Positions 16,150 to 25,880 of a stretch of DNA of 64,000 bases are shown here, one piece after another. A program made the position numbers and the translations under genes. Within the stretch, counting starts at the first letter, position 1. Each line of letters starts with the position of its first letter. A model generated the notes under the pieces. The model was not told where the DNA came from. It worked only from the letters and a program-made list of their open reading frames with translations, and made no database searches. Source of the stretch: Candidatus Kuenenia stuttgartensis (lineage in GTDB: Bacteria; Planctomycetota; Planctomycetia; Isosphaerales; Isosphaeraceae); the NCBI GenBank assembly GCA_945865635.1, contig CAMBEP010000002.1, positions 103,868-167,867 of the forward strand. The letters are read 5' to 3'.

Positions 16150-18203
16150 GGCTTGGGCACTTGAAGGCCTGGCGGGTTATTGCCGTTGGGTAAAGGTCGT
16201 GGGATCTTGCCTCGCATAATGCCGTTGAAAAGCATGTCGAGTCCTGTATCAACAGCCCGATTTTTCAAATTCTCACCAAGCTGCTTCATGGTTGCTTCAA
16301 AAGCGGTCTTGTCGACTTCCGGATTATCAATCGTTCCACGGATTGGTATTTTGAAGAGCTCTTCGCCCAGGAAGGAACGGAAGAGCGGCACATTTTGCAG
16401 AAGTGTTGGTGTGACAGGCACTTCAACGATCAGATCAAGCTCTTTTTTGAATGTCACGGAACCTGAAAAATCCAGGCGGGTCAATTGGCCAATCGGTATG
16501 CTCAGGCCATGCTGAATGACACGGTCGCCCTGAATTTCAAATTCGATGGGTTGATCCAGAGAGAATGACGGTGGAGGGGGCAGGCCGACACTTTGAGTCA
16601 GACTCAACAACCAGGGCCCCGGTCCGAATTTTAAATCCTCAAACGACATGTCACCTTTAAGCGACATTGGAATGGATTGATCCATGATTGGGATGACACC
16701 GTCATGGATTTTAGCGGAGATAAATCCGTTGACCTTGGTAGCCGAAGCCAGAGCAGGGGCGGGATAGACCATATAATTCTGGGATGTGATTTGATCCAGC
16801 GACATCCGTGTCAATGTCGTTTTCGATCCAAGTTTCAAGCGAGCGGGCTTGGCATCGGGTGTCATCTCAACGATTGGCTCCAAATGCAATTGTCCATCAT
16901 TGATTGTGGTATCGATAGGGGCAATGGCAAGCAATCCATTTGCCCACTTCATATCAAGCCTCATTGCGCCCAATTGAATTCCGCCGGATTTGAAACGCTT
17001 GATTTCGGTGTTTAAATTAGCCTGAATCGCTTTTAGTTCGGTTTTATCAATGGGCCCACTGGCTGAAAAAACGATCGGAGTCATTTCCAATTCCATTGGC
17101 TCTGATCCCGACTTCGAGAGAAGCTCCTGAATCTTGCTGGAATTTACACTGACCGCACCTTTGAAATCGATTGCAGCCTTCTCGCCACTGAGATCTGTAG
17201 CCTTGCCCTGAATTGCCAGATCGATGCCAGGCAAATAGAGTTTTGTATCTTTTAAGGATATATCCACTTTCGGATTGATGGAAGCACGGATATCGGATTG
17301 CATTTGGAAACGGTCTAGAACCGTCATATAATCTGGCAGATTTGCTGCATCTGACCATTGAATATCGGCTCGAATTTCTGGCTTGATATGATATTCGGCA
17401 GGACCTTCCGTGACCGACACCCGCCCGGTGGCCCATGCCGTGGCGCCCAGTCCAAGACCATTTCCTGCAATTGGCCAGCGGTCAAATTCTGCTAGAATGG
17501 CAACGCTCTTATCAGTCCATCTCTGAATTTTTCCATTTAATGAGAGTGAAAATTTTGCCTTTCTGGCGCCGGCTGCATTGGCATTTAGAGAGAAGCTTAA
17601 TGGGGCTGGGGATTCTGGCATGTCAATCAGGACATCGGCATCATTTGAAACAAATGGCTCATGGAGCTCGGGGGTCATGACCTTTAATGTCGATTTCCTG
17701 ATTTCGATTGCAAAGTCACGCTCGGCGTGCGGCTTGATCAGACTTCCCAAAGCCCGGACCAGGTTGATTGTTCCGTCAGGTTCGCGTTTAATATCGATCA
17801 CGGCTTCTTCGAAAGACAAAGTTCCCATGTCATTGGGGTCTTGAAGGATTTGCCAGAGGGTTCGACTGAGTGTGACTTTTTTCGAGTCGATTACAAGAGT
17901 TCCATCCTGATCTCGGATTTGAAAGCCAGAAATTATGACCGGCTGATCCCATGCAAACGAAAAATGGTCAACCGAGAGCGATCCCGGGGCGATCATGGGC
18001 TTGACGACCCCAAGCATCCAGGGTCTGGCCAAGTCTGAGGAGAGGATCTTGGGCAGGCAGATGAGAGACGCGCCGGCCATGGCCAAAAGGAGTCCGAAAG
18101 ATGTGACGAGCCAGAGCAGAAATCGACGTTTTCCAGATTTTGTGCCGGATGAGATTTTCATGGTGAATCGCTTTTTGTTTCGTTTAAGGCCAGTTTGAGC
18201 CAT
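16146..18203 (-). CDS. AsmA-like membrane-anchored periplasmic protein
   Basis: A 685-residue protein with one N-terminal transmembrane helix (LLWLVTSFGLLLAMAGASLICL) and a long periplasmic beta-rich body, with repeated strand patterns such as SVDHFSFAWDQPVIISGFQIRD and IKREPDGTINLVRAL. This organisation resembles the AsmA/DUF748 group of bridge-like proteins implicated in lipid transfer to, or homeostasis of, the outer membrane. The closing part (about 600-680), with PIRGTIDNPEVD followed by a helical stretch, is typical of AsmA ends. Either the ATG at 18203 or the one at 18161 could be the start; neither has a clear Shine-Dalgarno site. Its stop overlaps the stop of the di-haem gene (TTAA). 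Confidence 0.75.
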   Translation of the reverse strand: MAQTGLKRNKKRFTMKISSGTKSGKRRFLLWLVTSFGLLLAMAGASLICLPKILSSDLARPWMLGVVKPMIAPGSLSVDHFSFAWDQPVIISGFQIRDQDGTLVIDSKKVTLSRTLWQILQDPNDMGTLSFEEAVIDIKREPDGTINLVRALGSLIKPHAERDFAIEIRKSTLKVMTPELHEPFVSNDADVLIDMPESPAPLSFSLNANAAGARKAKFSLSLNGKIQRWTDKSVAILAEFDRWPIAGNGLGLGATAWATGRVSVTEGPAEYHIKPEIRADIQWSDAANLPDYMTVLDRFQMQSDIRASINPKVDISLKDTKLYLPGIDLAIQGKATDLSGEKAAIDFKGAVSVNSSKIQELLSKSGSEPMELEMTPIVFSASGPIDKTELKAIQANLNTEIKRFKSGGIQLGAMRLDMKWANGLLAIAPIDTTINDGQLHLEPIVEMTPDAKPARLKLGSKTTLTRMSLDQITSQNYMVYPAPALASATKVNGFISAKIHDGVIPIMDQSIPMSLKGDMSFEDLKFGPGPWLLSLTQSVGLPPPPSFSLDQPIEFEIQGDRVIQHGLSIPIGQLTRLDFSGSVTFKKELDLIVEVPVTPTLLQNVPLFRSFLGEELFKIPIRGTIDNPEVDKTAFEATMKQLGENLKNRAVDTGLDMLFNGIMRGKIPRPLPNGNNPPGLQVPKP

Positions 18204-18391
18204 TGGATAGGATCAATCCGGCCTGGATCAGGATTGTCAAAATCGTTAAGACCGATTGAACTCCACTAGGACAATCCATCCTGAAAGCTTACCATAATCG
18301 TATCCAATTCGCATGGCCGCCATTGCTCGGACGCAGACATTCCGTGCTTGAACGAGGGTGGCTGCAACCATTTGGAAGGCAGCTAATCATA

Positions 18392-19612
18392 GTGGATGGC
18401 CAACGGACTGAACCAGTCACTCGCCGCAATTTATGTCTCATGATGTCGACGCTTTATGCATCACAAGGCTGCTGGTGGCCAGCACTTTCGATGCACTTGA
18501 GAAGCTTGGGGATCGACCCCCGAAGTGCAGGCTGGATTTTTTCATCGCTGGCCCTTGCGTCGTTTTTCGCACCTATGGTACATGGCCGTCTGGCGGACCG
18601 GAAGATTGCGGCGGAGAAGATTTTGGCCGCATGCTATTTTCTGGGTGCTCTGCTGCTGTTGGGGGTCACCCAATACCATGGCACAAACGCGGTTGGTCTT
18701 TTCGTTTTTTTCATGGCTTACTGGCTGCTGGTTGCGCCATGCTTTGGCCTGATCAATGCGATCAGTATGCGACATTTGGCCCAGCCACGCGAGGAATTCA
18801 GCGGGGTAAGACTTTGGGGCACGATTGGCTGGATGTGCGGCAGCTATGCTGTGGCCGCCGTTTTGTTGATGACTGGCCCAACGACATCTGAAAGTGGAAT
18901 GCCGGCGATTTTTTACGTTGGTGCTGTTTTGGCAGTTTTGACGGGCCTTCAGGCATTGCGTCTGACCCCATCGCCGCCGATGGAAAGCTCCGGGGCTGGC
19001 TTCATCCATGCGCTTCGATCAGATCTCTTGAAACAAAAAGATTTTGTGGTTTATTTATCGATTGGTTTTGGGGTCTGCTTGACAACCCCGTTTGTGTTTC
19101 AGTTGATTCCTGCGCTGCTCGAACACAATGGTTTGTCGAGGCCACAGGTGTTGGCTGCCATGACACTTGGTCAGATCCCTGAAGTCTTTGCTTTATGGAC
19201 ACTTCCATGGATCATCCGGCGGATGGGTTTTCGTGGAGCCTTGTTTCTTGGTCTTTTAAGCTGGGTGATTCGCTATGGAGTGATTGCATTGGGTCTGCCC
19301 TTGATCTGGATGATTTTGAGCATGCCGATGCAGGGCTTGGCGATAGGTTTTTTCACTGTGGGTGGACAAGTTTTTGTGGATGAAAAGGCACCTCGTGAAA
19401 GCCGGGCCTCGATCCAGGCTCTTCAGGTCATGATCACATCGGGGCTGGGTAGTTTTCTGGGCAGCCTGCTTGCAGGCGAGTGCCAGATGATTTGGTCGAA
19501 TCGACCAGAAATCGTGTTTCTGGTTCCTTGTCTCATTGACGTTGCTTTATGTTTTGTGCTATTAATATTATTCCACCCGACAATAGGCCAGAGTACTATC
19601 AAAGAGACATAA
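18392..19612 (+). CDS. MFS transporter, NupG/XapB-like subgroup
   Basis: A membrane carrier with about twelve helices. After TM1-TM2 comes APMVHGRLADRKIAAEKIL, the loop 2-3 motif of the major facilitator superfamily, and the mid-protein block GVRLWGTIGWMCGSYAVA is characteristic of the nucleoside:H+ symporter and related sugar-permease subgroup. The late helices include QGLAIGFFTVGGQVFVDEKAP, also typical of that subgroup. The start is uncertain: the frame is open from a TTG at 18323, a GTG at 18392 leaves a short tail before TM1, and an ATG at 18440 would cut into the first helix. The substrate is not predictable beyond a small organic solute. Confidence 0.85.
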   Translation: MDGQRTEPVTRRNLCLMMSTLYASQGCWWPALSMHLRSLGIDPRSAGWIFSSLALASFFAPMVHGRLADRKIAAEKILAACYFLGALLLLGVTQYHGTNAVGLFVFFMAYWLLVAPCFGLINAISMRHLAQPREEFSGVRLWGTIGWMCGSYAVAAVLLMTGPTTSESGMPAIFYVGAVLAVLTGLQALRLTPSPPMESSGAGFIHALRSDLLKQKDFVVYLSIGFGVCLTTPFVFQLIPALLEHNGLSRPQVLAAMTLGQIPEVFALWTLPWIIRRMGFRGALFLGLLSWVIRYGVIALGLPLIWMILSMPMQGLAIGFFTVGGQVFVDEKAPRESRASIQALQVMITSGLGSFLGSLLAGECQMIWSNRPEIVFLVPCLIDVALCFVLLILFHPTIGQSTIKET

Positions 19613-19701
19613 TCGTCTAATCCTCTAAAGAATCCAGATTGTGGTTCGTCAAATTCCCAACTCATTCGATGGTAAGCCCAAAGTGACGATGGAGAAATCG
19701 C

Positions 19702-20325
19702 GTGGATGACTATTTACGCATCATGACCGTCACGGATCGGGAAATCCCGTTAATCGACCTTCAAAAAGCGGCCAGGCATGGCGCAATCTGGTCGATCGAT
19801 CTCCCATCCAACGATGGAAATTATCTGGTGGTTGGTCCAGTGGTCAACCAGACCGAGGAAATCTGGGCCACCATTGAGCGCAATCTCGTGGGGCCAGGTA
19901 CATTAGGCGCGGAAGAAGTTGCCGAATTCATGGACACTTTGGACCAAGGTGGCCCACCGTCGGCAGGACGCTGGCTGACCGATTATCTGGAAAGTGTCCG
20001 AGCCATTTATGCAATCCGGATTTATCCAGATGCGATGAAAGACGACCCAAAGGCTTTTGAAACCGTTTATGAACTTCGTACGGCTTTACATAGGATCATT
20101 GGTGGTATCGGCCGCTGGGGCGACTTGGGATATACCAACGATCAAGACAGGCTGATCTGGTGTCGACTCGACCGAAACGTGAGTGGCATGACCGCTGCTT
20201 CCATGCTTGACGAGTTTTCTGGAAGATGGATTGAAATTGAAGTCAATCTTGATGACCCAACGGAATTCCAAGCCTTTCAGAATGGAGAAATCCTCAGCAT
20301 TATGAAGGACCGTGTGAAAGCGTAG
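19702..20325 (+). CDS. Hypothetical protein, 207 residues
   Basis: Soluble, acidic protein without signal peptide or transmembrane helix. Ordered-looking blocks include SIDLPSNDGNYLVVGPVV near the start, SAGRWLTDYLESVRAIYAIRIYP in the middle, and GRWIEIEVNLDDPTEFQAFQNGE near the end. I recognise no domain. Start is a GTG at 19702, preceded by GGAGA at a good distance. It follows the MFS gene by 89 bases on the same strand and might be co-transcribed with it. Confidence 0.65.
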   Translation: MDDYLRIMTVTDREIPLIDLQKAARHGAIWSIDLPSNDGNYLVVGPVVNQTEEIWATIERNLVGPGTLGAEEVAEFMDTLDQGGPPSAGRWLTDYLESVRAIYAIRIYPDAMKDDPKAFETVYELRTALHRIIGGIGRWGDLGYTNDQDRLIWCRLDRNVSGMTAASMLDEFSGRWIEIEVNLDDPTEFQAFQNGEILSIMKDRVKA

Positions 20326-20659
20326 TCAAAAAAAGCGGATTATTTAAGAATGCAATTAAGTTAATCACACATCCCTACAATACAACGATTTATAGTCAGG
20401 GCGGTTACAAATGACACATTTTGCATTTAAAAGATGCCGGAGTCGCGTTTCGAACAAAATATGTGGTTTATGATCGCGAAGAGTATAAGGTTTTTTCCTA
20501 TGCGAACATTTTCCACAATGTAACGATTGATCTGTAGAATTTACTTCAGCCTATTAGATTTTGGACATCTGATTTTCCAACATAAGATTCAATCAGGCCT
20601 GATAACGGTCGAGGAATTCGCAGAACGACTGCTGCGACGGGCTTTTTCTTCACGCCTGA
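20326..20659. other. Gap between convergent genes, nothing recognised
   Basis: About 334 bases between the hypothetical protein and the DUF1501 gene, which converge here. It is AT-rich on the left and holds no frame with a supportable start or family resemblance, no tRNA and no clear hairpin with a T-run. DUF1501 genes often travel with a DUF1549/DUF1553 cytochrome gene; none is present on either side. Confidence 0.45.
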
Positions 20660-22063
20660 TCAGACCAGTTCGTGAATTGGCTTGCGATTGTCGATCAGGT
20701 TGTGAGGGCGATTGCTACGATCGTGCAGCATGGTGGTGGCGGCATCGATACCAAGATTATGGTAAAGGGTTGCGAAAACATCGCGATAGTGAATGGGGCG
20801 TTCCACGGCATATTCACCCATCGGGTTTGTAGAGCCCAAGACTTGCCCCGCCCGAATCCCACCGCCGGCCATCAGTGCACCGCCAACGCGTGGCCAGTGA
20901 TCGCGTCCGGCATTGCCATTGATTCGTGGAGAACGACCAAACTCACCCCAAACGACGATCGAGACATCGTCAAGCCGGCCAGTCGAGGCCAGGTCGTTGA
21001 CGAGGGCGGTAATCCCCATATCGAGCATGGGCAGGGTGATACGGGCTTTTTTGAAGTTACCTGTGTGCCAGTCCCAGTTGTGCCCGCCGAGGCTTTCTCG
21101 CTCCAGAGGCCATTGGCTGAAGGCCAGGGTGACGCAACGAACACCGGCGTCGACCAGACGGCGTGCGATCAGAAACGATTCCAGGTGTTTGCCGCCTCCG
21201 TTGACAGCCTCGGTCGCTCCGGGAATGCCATATCTGGCACGAACTTTGGGATCTTCACGCGAGACATCCATGGCTTGCGAGACCCGGCTCGACGTGAGCA
21301 TGTCGAAGGCCTGGCTGGTATAGCCATCGAGCGCCATTTCGTCGCGTGAGAGGTCAATCCCAGCTCTGAATTGGTCGATGCTTTTGAGGAGCGATCGGCG
21401 ATCGTTCATTCGATCCAGTGTAATGCCGCGTAGAACGGTGTCGGACTGACTGGATTTCAAGGGCTCATAGCCTGCAAAAGCGGCCCCCAGATAGCCAGAC
21501 TGACTGAGCGACGCACGAGTGGTGGATTCGGCCTTAGTCGGGGCCAGGCTCAGGAATGGTGGAACGGACGGATCAATCGGCCCCAGAAGCTTGGTGACGA
21601 CGGCCCCGATCGACGGCCAACCGCCTTCCGGATATCCGGGAATATCACGAGAATCGCCTTGCCGGGGATGTGTCTCCCAGCCGGTCAGGCACTGGTGCAG
21701 ATTGTGATCTTCGAGGCCACCAATCAGGGAACGAATCGGAACAAACTTATCCATATTGGCTGCCAGACGCGGCATCAGTTCGCAGATTTCGATGCCCGGC
21801 ACCCGCGTAGCAATTGGCTTGAACTCGCCGCGAATTTCGGCAGGTGCCTTCGGCTTGAGGTCAAACATGTCCAGGTGCGGGGGTCCGCCAGGAAGCAGGA
21901 TCATGATGACTGCTTTTTTGGATGATCGAAGATTGCTTGCAGATTCCGCACGGAGAATCGATGGCAATGAGAGCCCCCCGAGCCCAAGCCCACCGATTTT
22001 CAGGAAACTCCGACGCGATGCCCCATCGCAATAAACTCCGCCAGGGCCTGCAATTGTCAGCAT
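20660..22063 (-). CDS. DUF1501 protein with Tat signal
   Basis: A 467-residue protein. The N-terminus has a twin-arginine signal, SRRSFLKIGGLGLGGLSLP, so it is exported folded. The core has the DUF1501 (sulfatase/alkaline phosphatase-like fold) hallmarks: MILLPGGPPHLDMFDLKP early, ICELMPRLAANMDKFVPIRS, and the C-terminal VVWGEFGRSPRING and GRDHWPRVGGALMAGGG blocks containing the likely metal-binding residues. The family is greatly expanded in planctomycetes and is suspected to act on polysaccharides or as sulfatase-like hydrolases; activity is unproven. Length is normal. No partner gene is adjacent. Confidence 0.93.
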   Translation of the reverse strand: MLTIAGPGGVYCDGASRRSFLKIGGLGLGGLSLPSILRAESASNLRSSKKAVIMILLPGGPPHLDMFDLKPKAPAEIRGEFKPIATRVPGIEICELMPRLAANMDKFVPIRSLIGGLEDHNLHQCLTGWETHPRQGDSRDIPGYPEGGWPSIGAVVTKLLGPIDPSVPPFLSLAPTKAESTTRASLSQSGYLGAAFAGYEPLKSSQSDTVLRGITLDRMNDRRSLLKSIDQFRAGIDLSRDEMALDGYTSQAFDMLTSSRVSQAMDVSREDPKVRARYGIPGATEAVNGGGKHLESFLIARRLVDAGVRCVTLAFSQWPLERESLGGHNWDWHTGNFKKARITLPMLDMGITALVNDLASTGRLDDVSIVVWGEFGRSPRINGNAGRDHWPRVGGALMAGGGIRAGQVLGSTNPMGEYAVERPIHYRDVFATLYHNLGIDAATTMLHDRSNRPHNLIDNRKPIHELV

Positions 22064-22338
22064 GACTCACCATGTTTCTAGCCGCACAATGCGATCTGTC
22101 TACCCTGAAAGTATCGGAGCAAGTCCACCATACTGATTGGATTTCCAGCAACCGATATCCTTAGGAGGAGAGGTACTAATAGCATACCAGAGATTTCTGG
22201 TTTATAAAATGTTAAATTTTTCAGGAATGGCTTTTAAAACTTCAGACCTTACGAAAAGATAGACTCTCGAAGTACAAGCCCCCAGGCCGATTTCTCAAGC
22301 GTCGATAGTGTGAAGCCCGAGACTGGCCCCATGAAAGT

Positions 22339-22411
22339 TACCCCCTGCCGGACTCGAACCGACGTCTCCAGGATGAGATCCTGGTGTCCTGGGCCGCTAG
22401 ACCAAGGGGGC
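22339..22411 (-). tRNA. tRNA-Glu (anticodon CTC)
   Basis: The minus strand folds as a standard cloverleaf: acceptor GCCCCCT with AGGGGGT (one G-U pair at the end), D arm beginning GTCTAGCGGCC, anticodon stem CCAGG/CCTGG enclosing the loop ATCTCAT with anticodon CTC, and T arm GTCGG-TTCGAGT-CCGGC. The D-arm sequence GTCTAGnGGCCCAGGAC is typical of bacterial tRNA-Glu. CCA is not encoded. No other tRNA is seen in the window. Confidence 0.93.
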
Positions 22412-22644
22412 GTACCTTGATTTATATCACCCGATTGCGAAACATCAAGCACAATTACCCCAATCCCTCAAGCCTTTGATCCTCTAGTTAACACAACTGG
22501 CTCGGGGAACCCAAAAGAATCTCAACCAGGGATATTTTGCGCTGAATGTGGTAGATTCCTAGCATTGGTCGATTTTGGATCGTACTTGTGGTCAAACCCA
22601 CTCGCAGCACTTTTGACCACTTCCGGCTTTTGAAACGAGCGTCC

Positions 22645-23565
22645 ATGTCTGGCGAATCCACGACTTCAAGCACGTCCTCCGAACCTGCACCATCTCTGTC
22701 GGGGCTTCGTGTCGCCGCCCTGGAAAGCCGAATGTCGGACCAAACTGCGATTTTAATCGAACGGGCGGGTGGTATCGCAGTTCGGGCCCCATCCATGCGG
22801 GAATTGCCGATCGAGAACAACCACCAGGCCTTGGATTTTGCAGGCAGGCTTCTGGCAGGCCATCTGGATCTCGTCATCTTTCTGACAGGCGTTGGCGCGA
22901 AGCATCTTGCCGAAGCCATCGAAACCAGATTTCCAGCCGAATCCTGGCGATCCGCGCTCTCAAGAACAATTATTGTGGCTCGCGGGCCAAAGCCTTTGAC
23001 TGTACTACGAGGCTGGGGCTTGAAAGTGGATGTGCAAGTGCCCGAGCCCAACACCTGGCGCGACATTCTGGAATCGCTCGATCAAAAGCAGCCAGTCGCC
23101 GGGATGCGGATTGCGATCCAGGAATATGGCCAGACCAATCCTGATCTGATCGAAGGATTAAACCAGCGCGGCGCGGCGTCAATCGATCTGGTCCCGGTTT
23201 ACCGATGGGCGTTGCCGGAGGATCTGGGGCCTCTCAAGGCCGCAATCGATGGCATGATAGACGGCCGGATCGGTGCACTGGCTGTCACCAGCGCGCAGCA
23301 AGTTCGCCATATGTTGCAGGTGGCAGAGATGGCTGGTTTGGCGGGCAATTTGACCGAAGCGATCAACCGGCATGTGATTGTGGCGTCGATTGGTCCGGTC
23401 GCAACCGAGACACTGATCGAGATGGGGATCAGGCCCGACGTCGAACCTGAGCACCCCAAACTGGGTCCGTTGATACAGGCACTCGCCAAAAGCTGGAAGA
23501 CATTCGCCAAAATGCAAGGCCAGAGTGCTTTTGGCCCCTGGCCAGATGCCGATGGCCAAAGCTGA
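22645..23565 (+). CDS. hemD: Uroporphyrinogen-III synthase
   Basis: Cyclises hydroxymethylbilane with inversion of ring D to give uroporphyrinogen III. The protein has the HemD bidomain pattern: GLRVAALESRMSDQTAILIERAGG at the start of domain 1, DLVIFLTGVGAKHLAEAI, the crossover GMRIAIQEYG, VPVYRWALPED in domain 2, and near the end IGALAVTSAQQVRHML and HVIVASIGPVATETLIEMG. The sequence is divergent, as is usual for HemD. I chose the ATG at 22645; a GTG at 22588 in frame is possible. The next gene is hemE, the following enzyme of the pathway, 50 bases downstream, which strengthens the call. Confidence 0.9.
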   Translation: MSGESTTSSTSSEPAPSLSGLRVAALESRMSDQTAILIERAGGIAVRAPSMRELPIENNHQALDFAGRLLAGHLDLVIFLTGVGAKHLAEAIETRFPAESWRSALSRTIIVARGPKPLTVLRGWGLKVDVQVPEPNTWRDILESLDQKQPVAGMRIAIQEYGQTNPDLIEGLNQRGAASIDLVPVYRWALPEDLGPLKAAIDGMIDGRIGALAVTSAQQVRHMLQVAEMAGLAGNLTEAINRHVIVASIGPVATETLIEMGIRPDVEPEHPKLGPLIQALAKSWKTFAKMQGQSAFGPWPDADGQS

Positions 23566-23615
23566 TAGACAGATTCATCCATGTCCATAATAAATAGAAA
23601 TCAAGGCCCACTGAC

Positions 23616-24659
23616 GTGTCTCAAATGCCATTGCCTGCCAATACTTTCGTCTCAGCCTGTCGTCGCCAGAACACCTCGCACACACCTGTCTGGCTGATGC
23701 GTCAGGCGGGAAGGTATCAGCCGGAATATCGCGAATTACGCGCTAAAGTCGGGTTTCTGGAGCTCTGCCACAGGCCTGAACTGGCTGCAAAAGTGACGAT
23801 TGACGCCGCAAACTGGCTTGACACTGATGCCGCCATTCTCTTTGCCGATATCCTCCTGATTCTTGAGCCCATGGGTTTTGATCTCGAATTTGTCAAAGGC
23901 GATGGGCCTGCCATCCACAACCCTGTCAGGGCGGCAGTAGATGTGGAACGTGTGCTGGATGTCGAAACTCCCGAATCGCTGGGTTATGTCTATGAGGCGG
24001 TCAAACTGATCCGCCGCGACTTGCCTAAACATCGCGATCTCATTGGTTTTGCAGGCGCGCCCTTTACACTGGCGTGCTATGCGATTGAAGGTGGGGGAAG
24101 CCGGCATTATGACAAGGCAAAAACCTTTATGTATCAGAACCCTCAAAGCTTTTATCAATTAATGCAAAAGCTGACTGAAGCTACGATTGGATATCTCAAC
24201 GCCCAAATTGCAGCAGGCGCTGATGTGGTGCAACTTTTCGACAGTTGGGTCGGGAATTTGTCGCTCCGCGACTATGTCGCTCACGTCCAGCCCCACATGA
24301 AGCGCCTTTTTGAAGGGCTTACCAAAGGCGTTCCCTCGATCCATTTTGGTACCGACACCGGCCACTTGCTGGAAGCTCAGCGCGATGCCGGTGGAGATGT
24401 CATCGGGCTTGACTGGCGTGCAAACCTTGACGAATCCTGGGCCAGATTAGGATCGGGTGTGGCTGTCCAAGGCAATCTCGACCCAATTCTACTGCTGGGC
24501 CCGTGGTCAGAAATTGAGCGCCAGACCCGCTTGATACTCGATCAGGCTGCAAATCGACCCGGTCACATTTTTAATTTGGGGCATGGTATTTTACCATCAA
24601 CTCCGCCAGACAACGTCAGGCGACTGGTCGACTTTGTTCATGAATATTCAAAACGATAA
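23616..24659 (+). CDS. hemE: Uroporphyrinogen decarboxylase
   Basis: Converts uroporphyrinogen III to coproporphyrinogen III. The 347-residue protein has both family signatures: PVWLMRQAGRYQPEYRE near the N-terminus and GFAGAPFTLACYAIEGGGS in the middle, plus VQLFDSWVGNLS and FNLGHGILPSTPPDNV near the end. Length is standard. The start is a GTG at 23616. It lies 50 bases after hemD on the same strand, so both are probably in one transcript. No other haem gene is adjacent. Confidence 0.97.
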   Translation: MSQMPLPANTFVSACRRQNTSHTPVWLMRQAGRYQPEYRELRAKVGFLELCHRPELAAKVTIDAANWLDTDAAILFADILLILEPMGFDLEFVKGDGPAIHNPVRAAVDVERVLDVETPESLGYVYEAVKLIRRDLPKHRDLIGFAGAPFTLACYAIEGGGSRHYDKAKTFMYQNPQSFYQLMQKLTEATIGYLNAQIAAGADVVQLFDSWVGNLSLRDYVAHVQPHMKRLFEGLTKGVPSIHFGTDTGHLLEAQRDAGGDVIGLDWRANLDESWARLGSGVAVQGNLDPILLLGPWSEIERQTRLILDQAANRPGHIFNLGHGILPSTPPDNVRRLVDFVHEYSKR

Positions 24660-24715
24660 TGCAATCCTCTGGGAACATCACATCGGTCCAGTACCCTTGA
24701 ATTGGATTAAGATTC

Positions 24716-25672
24716 ATGAGAAGCCCTGATATCTTATGTGTCACATTAAACCCGTGTCTCGACAAAACCCTGATTACACCTGCCTGGAAACCGGGTGATA
24801 ACGTGCGTGGAAGTGCGCTGCGGGAGGTTGTCGGCGGCAAAGGCAATAATGTTGCACGCGCCTTGAATGGGCTTGGTCAACTGGCCAGGCCAGCCACATT
24901 TTTGGGCGGAGCTACAGGCACTCGCTGCGAATATTTATTGCATCATGATGATCGTATGTCGCCAATAATCATTGAATCTGATGCCGAAACCCGAACGATT
25001 CTGACCGTCAGAACCGGTAATTCTGCAGAACAGTCTGCATTTTTCGACCCTGATCCTGCCATTTCGGAAGCGGAAGCTGCCTTATTGATTCAGGCGATCC
25101 GACACGAGATGCAATTCGGCCTGGTATCGGCTTTGACATTATCAGGCTCCAGCCCTTCGCCGGGAACCCACCGTGTGTATGGAGAGCTAATCAATCAGGC
25201 GAGGGAATTTGGTGTGATGGTTCTGCTCGACACCTATGGAATGGCCCTGAAAAGCCTTGGTTCGGCGGTGCCGGATGTAATCCAGCTCAATCGCAAAGAA
25301 GTGGCCGGGATGATTGGCGTGGGACTTGACGACCTCTCGGAAATTCAGGCGTTTGATTGGCTTGGCCAGTGGATCGGCCTTGGTGCGAGCCTGGCGGTGC
25401 TGACACAGGGGCCTGATGCTGTTTTGGCTGTTTCCAGACAAGGGAAATGGCGTGCCCTTCCGCCTCAGATTCAACCGGTGAACCCGATCGGTAGTGGCGA
25501 CTGTTTTCTGGCTGGTTTGACGATGTCCAAATTGCTTCACGAATCGGACGAAGCCAATCTTCGATTCGCTGTCGCATGTGCTGTTGCAAACTCCAGAGTC
25601 TGGGATGCCGGTGCCATCACAATCGATCAGGTGGCGACTTGGGCACCTCAGATTTCCGTGGAAAGAGTTTGA
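24716..25672 (+). CDS. PfkB-family sugar kinase (1-phosphofructokinase/tagatose-6-phosphate kinase type)
   Basis: A 318-residue ribokinase-like kinase. The N-terminal ILCVTLNPCLDKTLI and VVGGKGNNVARALNGLG match the FruK/LacC subgroup, and NPIGSGDCFLAGLT carries the C-terminal GxGD anion-hole/catalytic Asp motif (Ser in place of the usual Ala). The substrate is probably a phosphorylated ketohexose such as fructose-1-phosphate or tagatose-6-phosphate, but no PTS or sugar-specific gene lies nearby to decide. Starts 57 bases after hemE, on the same strand. Confidence 0.88.
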   Translation: MRSPDILCVTLNPCLDKTLITPAWKPGDNVRGSALREVVGGKGNNVARALNGLGQLARPATFLGGATGTRCEYLLHHDDRMSPIIIESDAETRTILTVRTGNSAEQSAFFDPDPAISEAEAALLIQAIRHEMQFGLVSALTLSGSSPSPGTHRVYGELINQAREFGVMVLLDTYGMALKSLGSAVPDVIQLNRKEVAGMIGVGLDDLSEIQAFDWLGQWIGLGASLAVLTQGPDAVLAVSRQGKWRALPPQIQPVNPIGSGDCFLAGLTMSKLLHESDEANLRFAVACAVANSRVWDAGAITIDQVATWAPQISVERV

Positions 25673-25880
25673 AATCCGGCTCCTTTCTGGAAAAAATTTC
25701 AAAATATCGCCAGCGATGGTCCTATTTTAACGATTATAACTGAAATCCACTTTATTCCTGTATTTGTGAATATCCATGATCGCGATGAGTTGGTCAACCG
25801 TGTTGATTTTCGCCGATAAAAGCAAGGATATTGGCGAGCTTCGGAGTAAGCTTGCAGAGCTGATTGTGAGGATTGTGTCC

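Noticed and set aside
20672..21349. Plus-strand frame of 225 codons inside the DUF1501 gene
   Set aside because: Antisense shadow of a gene with clear DUF1501 motifs.
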